Positions 15,940 to 23,398 of a DNA stretch of 37,549 nucleotides are shown here, piece by piece; positions within the stretch are counted from its first letter, which is position 1, and the number at the start of each line of letters is the position of its first letter. The stretch comes from Candidatus Bathyarchaeota archaeon (lineage in GTDB: Archaea; Thermoproteota; Bathyarchaeia; 40CM-2-53-6): positions 26,370 through 63,918 of the forward strand of contig VBBR01000011.1 of the NCBI GenBank assembly GCA_005881615.1, in the 5' to 3' direction. The translations under genes and the position numbers were made by a program. The notes beneath the pieces were generated by a model, which was not told the DNA's origin, made no database searches, and was given only the letters and a program-made list of their open reading frames with translations.

Positions 15940-18111
15940 TTGCCGCAGTTGAAGAAAACCCGCAGCCTTCCCTTCACGCGGGATTCACTCGGACCGATCC
16001 TCACGGCAGTCCTCTCTGTACCGATAGCGTTCCTCTTCGGTCTGGGAATACAGGGTGATTCCTCAGCTTACATTATTGGACTGGTAAGCCTCGGCGTTCT
16101 GACATCTCTCGATCTGCGGACCGGTGTTTCAAAGGTCGGTGTGGGATTTGCAGTCTCGTTTCTTGCCGCTCTCTATGTTATCGGACATTCTGTGTCCGGG
16201 CAGGGCTTTTCTTCTTTGTCGTTCGGGGACTTGTCCTTGCTCCTCGTCGCTCTTCCCCCATCGATTGGGGTTCTCTTGGCCGGTCTTCTCTTCTCTAGGG
16301 CGACGCCTTACAAGATGATCAAGGCAAATGTCGTAGCGTCCATCGCGTTAGCGGTCGGGCTGGGGTTGGGGTCGGCTTTGCAAGCGGGTTCAGCTTTGTC
16401 AGTAGACTCACTCACCATCGTGTTCTTCATCGCGCTTGGTGTACCTGCGAACATTGCCCAGATGGTTCTCTTCCACTTCCTGGACAAAGTATGGCAGACC
16501 AAGAATCTCTCGATGTCCATGATGCCCACCCTGTTCTTCAGCTTCAACCTGCTTGCCGTCCTAGGGTTTGTAGCTTCTGGAGACTTGAGACAGCTCTACC
16601 CATTCGTCTCTTCGCTTGGATTCTTGCCCGCCTTGGCATTGGTCGGAGCCAGCTCCAGTAATCTAGCGCATAGAATCTTATTGGGTCCTACCCTTGGACC
16701 AACAATTACCATCACGGGAGCGCCTACCGTTCGCCAAGGCAAAGAACAGACAATCAAGATCGCCACCCAATTTGGCGGGCAAGCAAAGAAAATGGCCAAA
16801 ATTGTGGCAACGATAACACGGCCTGGGGGCAAGACTGATTCTCTGAGAGTATCGCAAGTTTCGACGGGAGAGTACAGCGCGCACTATCGGCCAGAGGGAT
16901 CCGGCAGCTACGCTGTACATATTGCTGCAACGAGCAAGGAACACCAGACGGTTAACGAGTCGTTTTCCTTCAACGTCCAGTCTCCTCAATCGAGTCCTCC
17001 TCCGCCGACGATATCGAATCCACCGTCCCCAAGTCGTCCACCGCCTCAGCCTGCAAAACAACCCACGCCTCTCCCACCTCCACCTCCCGCAATACCCTTC
17101 GTTAAAGGCAGTCTCCCGCGGTTGGACAATTGGGACCCGAGAGTCTGGGTGGGTCAAGAGGTTCACAGCTACAAGATAACCGAGCACTTGGCCACAGGGC
17201 TCACAGGGTATGTCTTCCGGGCTAGCTTTGGGCAGGCGGGGACTGAAATGGCAATTAAGATTCCAATCCTCAAAACTGGAACAGGGGCCGCGGCTCTCGA
17301 GGAGACCATGTCCGAAGCCACACGGCTACTGGAGTTGTCGGCGCAGTCGAAATACGTAGTCCAGCTTAGAGGAATCCTAGTGGACCGGCTCAACATTCAG
17401 GAAATCGTGAAAGGCGATACACAGCTCTATCTTCGCAGTCCTCCCGCAATTGTAATGGAATTGATGAAGGGCGGTGCTGCTAAGGGACTTCTGGAAGATC
17501 CTGCGTATGATTCGTTGTATTATTCGGAGAAATGGGGAGGTATTGTCATGCTGATCGGCTCCATGATTGCGACTGGACTAGAGACGATTCACAACGCGGG
17601 CTTTGTCCATCTCGATGTGAAACCGCAGAACATTCTATTCAACCTGCGACCACCCTCTACGGGGCAGGAGATGAGGGACCAGATGAAGTCTGGAACCCTT
17701 GTGCCAAAGCTAGCTGATCTCGGATCCGTCGTCAGGATCGGGGGGAAAGTCGGCCAGTTCACCTCGGAATACGCTCCAGGCGAACAAGTCTTGGGAGAAG
17801 GCGCTACAGCCTCCATGGACATTTACGCGCTAGGAGCAACCATCTACAATATGCTGACAAAAACTCCGTTGAATTCCAAGAAGCTTATTGAATTGATGAA
17901 CGCGACCACTGCTAATCCCGGGTCCGGCAGAATAGCGAGCGATCTGAAGTCGGCTTGGAATTCGTTCAACCCTGATTTCGAGAGGGTTGCCAAGCTCGCA
18001 CCGGCGGTCCCTGTTTTCAAGAAAATGTTGGATAAGGACGCCCGGCATCGACCGTCTGCAGGGTCCGCGGCCGCTTCGCTCCGAGAACTTGGAGACAGAG
18101 CGCTAGCCTAG
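15940..18111 (+). CDS. Membrane-anchored Hanks-type Ser/Thr protein kinase with Ig-like domain
   Basis: A 723-residue receptor-like kinase. Residues about 17-240 contain eight predicted helices; about 253-346 form an Ig/filamin-like beta sandwich (TITITGAPTVRQGKEQTIKI through GSGSYAVHIAATSKEH); about 350-387 are a Pro-rich linker; about 411-720 are the kinase. Kinase motifs: glycine loop LATGLTGYVF, Lys440 in MAIK, helix-C Glu about 459, catalytic HLDVKPQN (H557, D559, K561, N564), DLG (593-595, replacing DFG), EYAPGE (APE-like), D627 in MDIYALG. All residues for catalysis appear present. With an even helix number the Ig domain and kinase are on the same side, presumably cytosolic. The start is TTG at 15940. 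Divergent from the FHA-PPP-vWA operon, its likely partners. Confidence 0.95.
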   Translation: MPQLKKTRSLPFTRDSLGPILTAVLSVPIAFLFGLGIQGDSSAYIIGLVSLGVLTSLDLRTGVSKVGVGFAVSFLAALYVIGHSVSGQGFSSLSFGDLSLLLVALPPSIGVLLAGLLFSRATPYKMIKANVVASIALAVGLGLGSALQAGSALSVDSLTIVFFIALGVPANIAQMVLFHFLDKVWQTKNLSMSMMPTLFFSFNLLAVLGFVASGDLRQLYPFVSSLGFLPALALVGASSSNLAHRILLGPTLGPTITITGAPTVRQGKEQTIKIATQFGGQAKKMAKIVATITRPGGKTDSLRVSQVSTGEYSAHYRPEGSGSYAVHIAATSKEHQTVNESFSFNVQSPQSSPPPPTISNPPSPSRPPPQPAKQPTPLPPPPPAIPFVKGSLPRLDNWDPRVWVGQEVHSYKITEHLATGLTGYVFRASFGQAGTEMAIKIPILKTGTGAAALEETMSEATRLLELSAQSKYVVQLRGILVDRLNIQEIVKGDTQLYLRSPPAIVMELMKGGAAKGLLEDPAYDSLYYSEKWGGIVMLIGSMIATGLETIHNAGFVHLDVKPQNILFNLRPPSTGQEMRDQMKSGTLVPKLADLGSVVRIGGKVGQFTSEYAPGEQVLGEGATASMDIYALGATIYNMLTKTPLNSKKLIELMNATTANPGSGRIASDLKSAWNSFNPDFERVAKLAPAVPVFKKMLDKDARHRPSAGSAAASLRELGDRALA

Positions 18112-18207
18112 ACAATCGACCGGAATCTCACCGCAACGAGGTCGCTGGTGACTTGAGACCCTTAACTTGGAAATGAGCCGAGCTAAGCCGAGGAGTCCGT
18201 TCCTACG

Positions 18208-19143
18208 CTATGCTTCCTCATATACCGAGGCGCGATGGGTCTCCGGCATGAACGCGTACAATTTGCCAGTGTGCTGGTTGAACGCGATCGTGTGGGTTCC
18301 GGGTTCAGTCATGACCGTTTGAATCTCTTTCATGGTTTTCGTGTCGAAGACTTGTACGACAGCCGGGTCGCCGATTGTCACGTACAAGTGGTCGAGTTCC
18401 GGGTTATAGAATATGACATCAGGGGGTCCCGCAAGCTTGGAGGGTTCTGAGATCCTTTTCGATTCAAGGTCGATCTCGTAGAGGTGGCCTTCATCGCAGG
18501 CGCAGAACAGGCGCCTCCCTAGCCGGTCGAGGTCCAGCCCGTGTGGGCCTGCAGATGGAATACGATAAGACTCCAATAGCCCGTCAGGATCTTCCGAGTC
18601 GACCATAGCAATTTCGCTCGGGTCGGCTATGTTCACGTAGAACCGTTTTGTATCAGGATCGAAGACAGCCCATCTTGTCCGGCCAGGAACCGCAACATCC
18701 GCGGTCATTGTCTTCTTTGCCATGTCAACTATGGACACTGTGACCGCATCTCTGCTGTTCGGCTTGGGAACGTTGGCAGCTAGGAGCATGTTGCTCGAAT
18801 GGTTGAAGGCAAGTCCATTGGGCCTACCGCCAACCTTGATCTTCTGCAAATCATGATCTTCTCCATGGTTAAAGACGCCGACCGTATTCTCTCCACGATT
18901 AGACGTGAACACCATATTCTTCTCATGAGAAACTAGAACCCCTGCTACACCTGTTAAGTTTGGAATCGATCTCAGGTATTTGTCTTGGCGGCAGTCGATC
19001 ACGTCTACACTATCGTTCGATGTGTGAGCCACGTAGAGGGTGGAGGATCTGAGATGGACCGCCGCGTGATCGAATCCCCCCTTTCCGTGATTTGGAGGGA
19101 GTTCGATGTATCCTAGATGTCGAAGGGTGAAACGAGATCCTAC
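18208..19143 (-). CDS. YncE-like seven-bladed beta-propeller protein
   Basis: YVTN/YncE-type propeller; repeats include LYVAHTSNDSVDVIDC, MVFTSNRGENTVGVF, PNGLAFNHSSNMLLAAN, RFYVNIADPSEIAMVD, HGLDLDRLGRRLFCACDEG and HLYVTIGDPAVVQVFD. The first canonical start is GTG 19032, but that cuts the first blade: the frame upstream reads RFTLRHLGYIELPPNHGKGG and FDHAAVHLRSSTLY, the expected family N-terminus. This open stretch has no ATG, GTG or TTG; the codon overlapping the upstream TAG in 4-nt geometry is GTA at 19143, taken here as the provisional start. It lies directly behind the ChrB-domain gene and is probably cotranscribed. No signal peptide is seen. Propellers of this type may bind metals or partners; function is unknown. 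Confidence 0.88.
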   Translation of the reverse strand, partial: VGSRFTLRHLGYIELPPNHGKGGFDHAAVHLRSSTLYVAHTSNDSVDVIDCRQDKYLRSIPNLTGVAGVLVSHEKNMVFTSNRGENTVGVFNHGEDHDLQKIKVGGRPNGLAFNHSSNMLLAANVPKPNSRDAVTVSIVDMAKKTMTADVAVPGRTRWAVFDPDTKRFYVNIADPSEIAMVDSEDPDGLLESYRIPSAGPHGLDLDRLGRRLFCACDEGHLYEIDLESKRISEPSKLAGPPDVIFYNPELDHLYVTIGDPAVVQVFDTKTMKEIQTVMTEPGTHTIAFNQHTGKLYAFMPETHRASVYEEA

Positions 19144-19619
19144 CGACTGGGCTGTGAAACGTTGTACTCGAGTTTCTGAGTTCCTTCGACTTGGAGCTGA
19201 CAGTACTTGTAGAGCGCATCATACGTAGGGAACTGAAGTCTCATGTTGTCAAAGTCGTCCTTCGCAAGGTTTCGGAAACCGTGTGCTATGGCTTCGAGAC
19301 CTGCTGACTCCGGTGGAGCATCGGATATTTTCGCGTCCGCCCCTCTAACTATCTTCGCTAGCTCCAAGAGGGCAGGGTCTTTGAGCTTGTACTTTTTGAT
19401 GATAGCATCGAAGCTGACGTATTCCTTGCCATCCTCTTTGTAGTGCGTCAACTCTATTCCCTTAGCGTCATACGGTATGGCACCTGTTTCCTTGACCACC
19501 CGTGGTATGTCTTCGGGAGGGACAAAGAGGAACTCAGGATTCTTATCTACGAACTTCTTGATCAGCCATGGACAGGCTATCCTGTCCACCTTTGCTTTTT
19601 CTCGGGTTACCCATTTCAT
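19140..19619 (-). CDS. ChrB-domain (chromate-resistance-associated) protein
   Basis: A 159-residue protein matching the C-terminal domain of ChrB: KWVTREKAKVDRIACPWLI at the start, with the conserved Arg-Ile-Ala-Cys-Pro-Trp-Leu-Ile box, then FLFVPPEDI, GAIPYDAKGIELTHY and YVSFDAIIKKY. It lacks the N-terminal regulatory part of bacterial ChrB. In bacteria ChrB accompanies the chromate pump ChrA, but no ChrA is visible here, so a role in chromate is not established. Starts at ATG; forms an operon with the propeller and is divergent from PadR, likely controlled through the inverted repeat in between. Confidence 0.88.
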   Translation of the reverse strand: MKWVTREKAKVDRIACPWLIKKFVDKNPEFLFVPPEDIPRVVKETGAIPYDAKGIELTHYKEDGKEYVSFDAIIKKYKLKDPALLELAKIVRGADAKISDAPPESAGLEAIAHGFRNLAKDDFDNMRLQFPTYDALYKYCQLQVEGTQKLEYNVSQPSR

Positions 19620-19635
19620 TTCATTTTGACACCTA

Positions 19636-19663
19636 TAGATGTTCTACATAGATAGAATATCTA
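19636..19663. promoter_or_regulatory. Inverted repeat, candidate PadR operator
   Basis: Near-perfect inverted repeat TAGATGTTCTA-CATAGA-TAGAATATCTA: 11-bp arms, one mismatch, 6-bp spacer. It sits 17 bp before the ChrB-domain ATG and next to a TATA-like element facing PadR. Position and symmetry fit a dimeric repressor such as PadR acting on both divergent transcripts. Binding is inferred. Confidence 0.6.
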
Positions 19664-19673
19664 CACATATAAG
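19664..19673 (+). promoter_or_regulatory. TATA-box-like element (PadR promoter)
   Basis: CACATATAAGG directly follows the inverted repeat. A start site 25-27 bp downstream would fall near 19695, leaving a short leader to the ATG at 19723. It overlaps or abuts the operator candidate, so repressor binding would block TBP. The same A/T core could also serve the minus strand. Confidence 0.45.
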
Positions 19674-19722
19674 GCTAACTCACCCATTGCTGCGAGAGAG
19701 GAATCGATTATTGTCGAGGCTC

Positions 19723-20298
19723 ATGCCCCATGGAATGAAGATTGGCGCAGTGTCGCTCTGGCTGCTACTGTTGCTGTCGGAGAAACCGATGTATGGCTAT
19801 GAGATCATTCGAGAACTTGAGAAGAGGTTCTCAGGCTATTGGAAACCGAAGGCCGGAACAATCTATCCCGCCCTGGAGAAGCTGGAGAAGAATCACTTGC
19901 TTACAAGCCGAGTTGAGTTTCGAGAAGAGGCGCCCGACCGGAGACATTATGCGCTTACAGACGCAGGCCGTGTTGAACTAGCAAGTACTATGGTCTATTG
20001 GACGAGAATGACCGAGATACTCGAGACATACAGGGAAACGCACCAGTCGATATTCCGCCACAGAACTGAACTCCAAAAAAATCAGCTCTCAGAGTTTTTT
20101 ACTAAACTTTCTGAATCCCTTCGCGGCAGATCGATCGATCTCAAGAACCTGTTTCCTGGATCCGAAACGTCTACGCGGATTTCTCCAATTGAACCGATTG
20201 GGTTGAAGTTTCTCTACGCCAAGGAGAACCAGAAATTCGAGATTCATATGGAACTTGAATGGCTGCCCACCCAGAAACAGACATCCGCTCGATCATAA
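19723..20298 (+). CDS. PadR family transcriptional regulator
   Basis: Winged-helix repressor of the PadR family. From the ATG at 19723 (MPHGMKIG) the wHTH reads SEKPMYGYEIIRELEKRF, then the hallmark KAGTIYPALEKLEKNHLL and wing with DRRHYALTDAGR, followed by an amphipathic C-terminal dimerisation region and an additional about 70-residue tail. The frame is open to ATG 19639, but that codon lies inside the inverted repeat and upstream of the TATA-like element, so the later ATG (19723 or 19735) is preferred. It is followed after 47 bp by an MFS transporter, and faces the ChrB/propeller operon. Probable role: ligand-responsive repressor of one or both units. Confidence 0.92.
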   Translation: MPHGMKIGAVSLWLLLLLSEKPMYGYEIIRELEKRFSGYWKPKAGTIYPALEKLEKNHLLTSRVEFREEAPDRRHYALTDAGRVELASTMVYWTRMTEILETYRETHQSIFRHRTELQKNQLSEFFTKLSESLRGRSIDLKNLFPGSETSTRISPIEPIGLKFLYAKENQKFEIHMELEWLPTQKQTSARS

Positions 20299-20345
20299 GA
20301 CGAATCGAGCTCTGGGAACTGGAATAGCGGGCAAGGTAACGCGGT

Positions 20346-21566
20346 ATGCCTTTCAACTGGATGGCCAAAGACGGAAAAGTTATCCTCATCGAAAAAGCGG
20401 TCCGCACAGTCCCGTATGGGTTCTTGGGAGTCCTATTTTCAGTCTACTTGAGCCAGTTAGGGCTTGACGCTTTCCTCATAGGCGTGGTCTTGGCCCTAAC
20501 CGTTGCCTCGAGCGCGGTCTACACCCTCATCGCGAGCGTGTTCGCTGACCGTCTAGGCCGCAAACGGACGTTGATCTTCTTCGCGCTTACTGATGCACTA
20601 GCTGGCGCTCTTCTATTCTCGTCTAATTCTTTGTGGGCGCCAATAGCAGCAGGAATCGTGGGCAACATGACCGTTGGAGCAGGCGAGGTTGGACCTTTTC
20701 TGACGCTTGAACAGGCGATTCTCCCCGGTGCATCGGACGGCAGGTCAAGAACGCTGGGCTTCAGCATCTACAACCTCGTAGGGTACGTTTCATCGTCAGC
20801 TGGAGCCCTTGTTGTCGGCCTACCGCAATACATTGGTTCTGGCACCGGAGGATATCGCCCGCTGTTCCTGGCATACCTCGTGTCGGGGTTACTGGGAGCC
20901 TATCTCTACTCAAGACTCTCAATGAGAGTCGAGAAGGAAAAGACCAGCTCGCCGAATATCACCGTCTTGTCTGAGGGCTCGAAGCCAGTCGTAAGAAGAA
21001 TGTCAGCGTTGTTTGCATTGGACTCGTTCGGCGGAGGTTTTGTCGGCGTCAGCATTCTCTCGTACTATTTCTACGAGAGGTACTCTTTGCAGCTTGGCTC
21101 GCTGGGATTATTGTTCGCTGGGGCACAGATTGTAACCGCAATCTCGTTCTTATTCGCTGAGCGGATCGCTCGCCAGATCGGCTTGATCAAAACGATGGTC
21201 TATACTCATATCCCGTCAAATCTCTTGTTGGCGGTCATACCATTTGTCTCTTCGGCGTCAATCGCTGTAAGTCTACTACTCGCTCGACAATCTCTCTCCC
21301 AAATGGATGTACCAACCCGACAATCATATCTGATGAGTGTGGTACCAGAGGCCGACCGCACTCCTGCTGCAGGGTTCACTAATGTGTCCCGGAGCATCGC
21401 TCAAACTTTCAGCCCTTCTCTTGCTGGCTACGCCATTGTTACACTTTGGCTAGGGTCTCCTTTTGTTATCGCAGGAGGACTAAAAGTAGCCTATGATCTG
21501 TCGCTCTACAAGATCTTCCACAGGCTGAAACCCCCGCAGGAGAGCAAGGCCGTAGGTCAATCATGA
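20346..21566 (+). CDS. MFS transporter
   Basis: A 406-residue membrane carrier with about 12 helices. The motif-A region between TM2 and TM3 is FADRLGRKRT; the second half has FAERIARQIGLIKT. RQSLSQMDVPTRQSYLMSVV and AGFTNVSRSIAQTFSPSLAG in the C-terminal half are typical of a widespread prokaryotic MFS branch annotated as drug or metal exporters. Substrate cannot be named. Starts at ATG 47 bp after PadR and is likely its co-transcribed target. Loss of the pump by PadR repression and induction by a toxic compound is the usual logic (inference). Confidence 0.92.
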   Translation: MPFNWMAKDGKVILIEKAVRTVPYGFLGVLFSVYLSQLGLDAFLIGVVLALTVASSAVYTLIASVFADRLGRKRTLIFFALTDALAGALLFSSNSLWAPIAAGIVGNMTVGAGEVGPFLTLEQAILPGASDGRSRTLGFSIYNLVGYVSSSAGALVVGLPQYIGSGTGGYRPLFLAYLVSGLLGAYLYSRLSMRVEKEKTSSPNITVLSEGSKPVVRRMSALFALDSFGGGFVGVSILSYYFYERYSLQLGSLGLLFAGAQIVTAISFLFAERIARQIGLIKTMVYTHIPSNLLLAVIPFVSSASIAVSLLLARQSLSQMDVPTRQSYLMSVVPEADRTPAAGFTNVSRSIAQTFSPSLAGYAIVTLWLGSPFVIAGGLKVAYDLSLYKIFHRLKPPQESKAVGQS

Positions 21567-21659
21567 GCCTCGATACGTGCTTGGAATTGACCAAGATTTC
21601 CCCGTCCGGAGGAGTTGAAGGGAATGAGGCGGAGAGTTAGCTAATCGAGGAATCATTGT

Positions 21660-21685
21660 CTTCACATTACATCTTCACATTACAT
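21660..21685. repeat. Tandem 13-bp duplication
   Basis: CTTCACATTACAT occurs twice head-to-tail without spacer (21660-21672, 21673-21685). It lies in the 220-bp gap between the MFS and MscS genes, about 100 bp before the MscS frame. Could be a slippage duplication or tandem binding site. Confidence 0.6.
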
Positions 21686-21787
21686 GTTGAGCGCCGTCTG
21701 GAGACACACGCACAATTCTATGTTCTCTATCGGAAGAGCAAGGTTTTTCGAATCATGCGTCAGTGCGTGAGTCAGGGGAGAGGCTGA

Positions 21788-22291
21788 GAATCGGCCGATC
21801 TATTCACAACTCTATTCCAAATTGTTGTTGTTGCAGGTCTCTGGGCAGTCGTCGGCGAGCTGTTTCGTCGCGGACTCACCGCTCTGGCCAAGAGGGCGGG
21901 AGCTTCCAGGCAACTCATAAGAACCATAAGGGACGGCGTTAGGGTAACTTGGATAGTCGTCGCAGTCGCTGCTATCCTCATAGTTACGGGGATTGCGTCC
22001 GAGTTCCAGGCTCTGACTGTAACAGGGATTGCGGGGCTAACGATTTCCTTGGCTCTTCAGACAACACTTTCCAACATTATTGCCGGCGTACTCCTTTTCT
22101 CAGACAAGACCCTGCGCTTGCACGATGTCATTTCGTACAGCGGGATAAAGGGTACAGTTGTAAGAGTAGGTCTTAGGTCCACTCTGATAAGAACGCAAGA
22201 AGGGAGTATTGCGATAATTGGCAACAGCACTTTGATGAGTGGACCCTTCATCAACTATACGGCCGAAGAGCGTCTAGTCGGAAGGCCCTGA
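21788..22291 (+). CDS. Short MscS-family mechanosensitive channel (start codon unresolved)
   Basis: Small-conductance mechanosensitive channel core. The frame encodes two helices (FQIVVVAGLWAVVGELF, TWIVVAVAAILIVTGIA), the pore-lining TM3 with AGLTISLALQTTLSNIIAGV, and the beta domain (LHDVISYSGIKGTVVRVGLRSTLIRTQEGSIAIIGNSTLMSG). The C-terminal alpha/beta cage is missing, as in other very short prokaryotic MscS proteins. The first canonical start (TTG 22049) would remove TM1-2 and half of TM3, so translation must begin earlier. The open stretch from 21788 has no ATG/GTG/TTG. An ATG at 21755 is in frame but an in-frame TGA (21785-21787) follows after ten codons. Either a non-canonical start (ATT 21824 region) or a nonsense-inactivated gene. 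The 3' end overlaps the convergent DUF6295 gene by 18 bp. Confidence 0.75.
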   Translation, partial: ESADLFTTLFQIVVVAGLWAVVGELFRRGLTALAKRAGASRQLIRTIRDGVRVTWIVVAVAAILIVTGIASEFQALTVTGIAGLTISLALQTTLSNIIAGVLLFSDKTLRLHDVISYSGIKGTVVRVGLRSTLIRTQEGSIAIIGNSTLMSGPFINYTAEERLVGRP

Positions 22292-22609
22292 GACCATCTC
22301 TTTCAAGAGATGATTTTTGGAATGATCAGTGATTTCACTCGTTTCTTGTTCCCTTCGATCGCCTTCTCCCCTGGATAGAGTGGCAAGGATGGCATGGACT
22401 AGGTCCCTTGCGGATTGAGGAGTCAGCTCGACGGCAACCCTTGATTCTGGCCTCGCAGAATTGCTAAGCAGGTCAATGATTACCGCTCGTTCAGATCGAG
22501 CGTGGTCGGGATGGTCATAGGAAACACTGGCCTGTTCCAGAGGGAACCAGCCTTGTGGACCCTTGCCGTGACCTGAGATTTTCGTGTTCTCGACGATCCC
22601 TGTGCACAT
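22274..22609 (-). CDS. DUF6295 family protein
   Basis: A 111-residue soluble protein starting MCTGIVENTKISGHGKGPQG, then WFPLEQASVSYDHPDHARSE, IIDLLSNSARPESRVAVEL and SARDLVHAILATL. This order (MCT..., GKG..GWF, YDHP, RVAVEL, ...AI) is that of DUF6295, known mainly from actinobacterial and some archaeal genomes and without assigned function. Here a charged tail of about 25 residues follows. ATG start. Its end overlaps the MscS gene on the other strand. Possible transfer between bacteria and archaea. Confidence 0.8.
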   Translation of the reverse strand: MCTGIVENTKISGHGKGPQGWFPLEQASVSYDHPDHARSERAVIIDLLSNSARPESRVAVELTPQSARDLVHAILATLSRGEGDRREQETSEITDHSKNHLLKEMVSGPSD

Positions 22610-22648
22610 GAGTCATATTTCCTCTAATGACAAAATGCTTACCAAGGT

Positions 22649-23398
22649 TTAGTCAGGAGTTTCCAGGTATTTCGCGAAGAACGCAAACACTTTGTTCCAG
22701 CCGTCGACAGCCTGCTCTTGTCTGTACCCAGACCTGTCGTAGTAGAAGAAACCGTGGCCGGCTTTCGGATACATGTGGAACTCGTAAGTCTTCCCGTACT
22801 TCTTCAGCTCTTGTTCATGCTGGACAACTTGCTGGGGAGTCGGGAATTGATCTTCCTCGCCAAACAGTCCGAGCAGTGGGCAGGACAGGTCCTTCGTGTA
22901 GTCTATTGGTGCCACTGGGTACTTGGGGGTCAACTCTTGTTGGGACATAACCACTCTTCCTCCCCAGCAGTCTACGGCCGCATCGACTCCCTTTGTTCTG
23001 CAAGCCACAAGGAACGTTTGTCTCCCAGCTGAGCAGGTGCCGAACAGTCCCACTTTGCCATTACTTTGAGGGAGAGATTTCAATCGATGCAAGCTTTCTG
23101 TTATGTCGCCGACGACGTCATCGTCAGGCACTCCTCCTGAGGCTCGTACCTTTGCGGCAATATCCTCCGGCGCCCCGTGGCCAAACTGGTAGTATATGTT
23201 CGGGCTAATCGCTAGGTAGCCATGGTGGGCGAACTTGCGAGTAGTCTCGCGATACCACTCGTCCCATCCTGGTGCGTGATGGATTAGCACGACTCCAGGA
23301 AAGGGTCCTGGCCCCAGAGGACGCGCGAAATACGCGTTGATAACGGTGCCGTTGTGTCCTGGAACCACTACTGTTTCGGCTATCATCCCCTCGTACAT
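22649..23398 (-). CDS. Dienelactone hydrolase family protein
   Basis: Alpha/beta-hydrolase of the DLH family. Seen: VVVPGHNGTVINAYFARP, GPFPGVVLIHHAPGWDEWYRE, LAISPNIYYQFG, the nucleophile elbow GLFGTCSAGRQTF with the Cys expected as nucleophile in DLH (residue 122 from the ATG), acid in LLGLFGEEDQFPTPQQ and His in KAGHGFFYYDRSGYR. In well-studied members the enzyme opens dienelactone rings; many archaeal members act on other esters, so the substrate is open. The ATG at 23398 is chosen; the frame extends seven codons to a TTG at 23419. Lies 39 bp after the DUF6295 start, on the same strand. Confidence 0.93.
   Translation of the reverse strand: MYEGMIAETVVVPGHNGTVINAYFARPLGPGPFPGVVLIHHAPGWDEWYRETTRKFAHHGYLAISPNIYYQFGHGAPEDIAAKVRASGGVPDDDVVGDITESLHRLKSLPQSNGKVGLFGTCSAGRQTFLVACRTKGVDAAVDCWGGRVVMSQQELTPKYPVAPIDYTKDLSCPLLGLFGEEDQFPTPQQVVQHEQELKKYGKTYEFHMYPKAGHGFFYYDRSGYRQEQAVDGWNKVFAFFAKYLETPD

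Noticed and set aside
16678-17187. 169-codon minus-strand ORF inside the kinase gene
   Set aside because: Arg-rich product antisense to the Ig-like and Pro-rich region; the sense frame has clear domains.
21660-21685. CRISPR-like repeat
   Set aside because: Only two copies, no spacer, no cas genes in the window.
21785-21787. Selenocysteine or TGA recoding in the MscS frame
   Set aside because: TGA is used as a normal stop elsewhere in the window (for example the ABC ATPase and SDR genes), no SECIS-like element was seen, and the upstream codons may be plain leader sequence.
22718-23032. 104-codon plus-strand ORF over the dienelactone hydrolase
   Set aside because: Shadow of a well-supported gene on the other strand.
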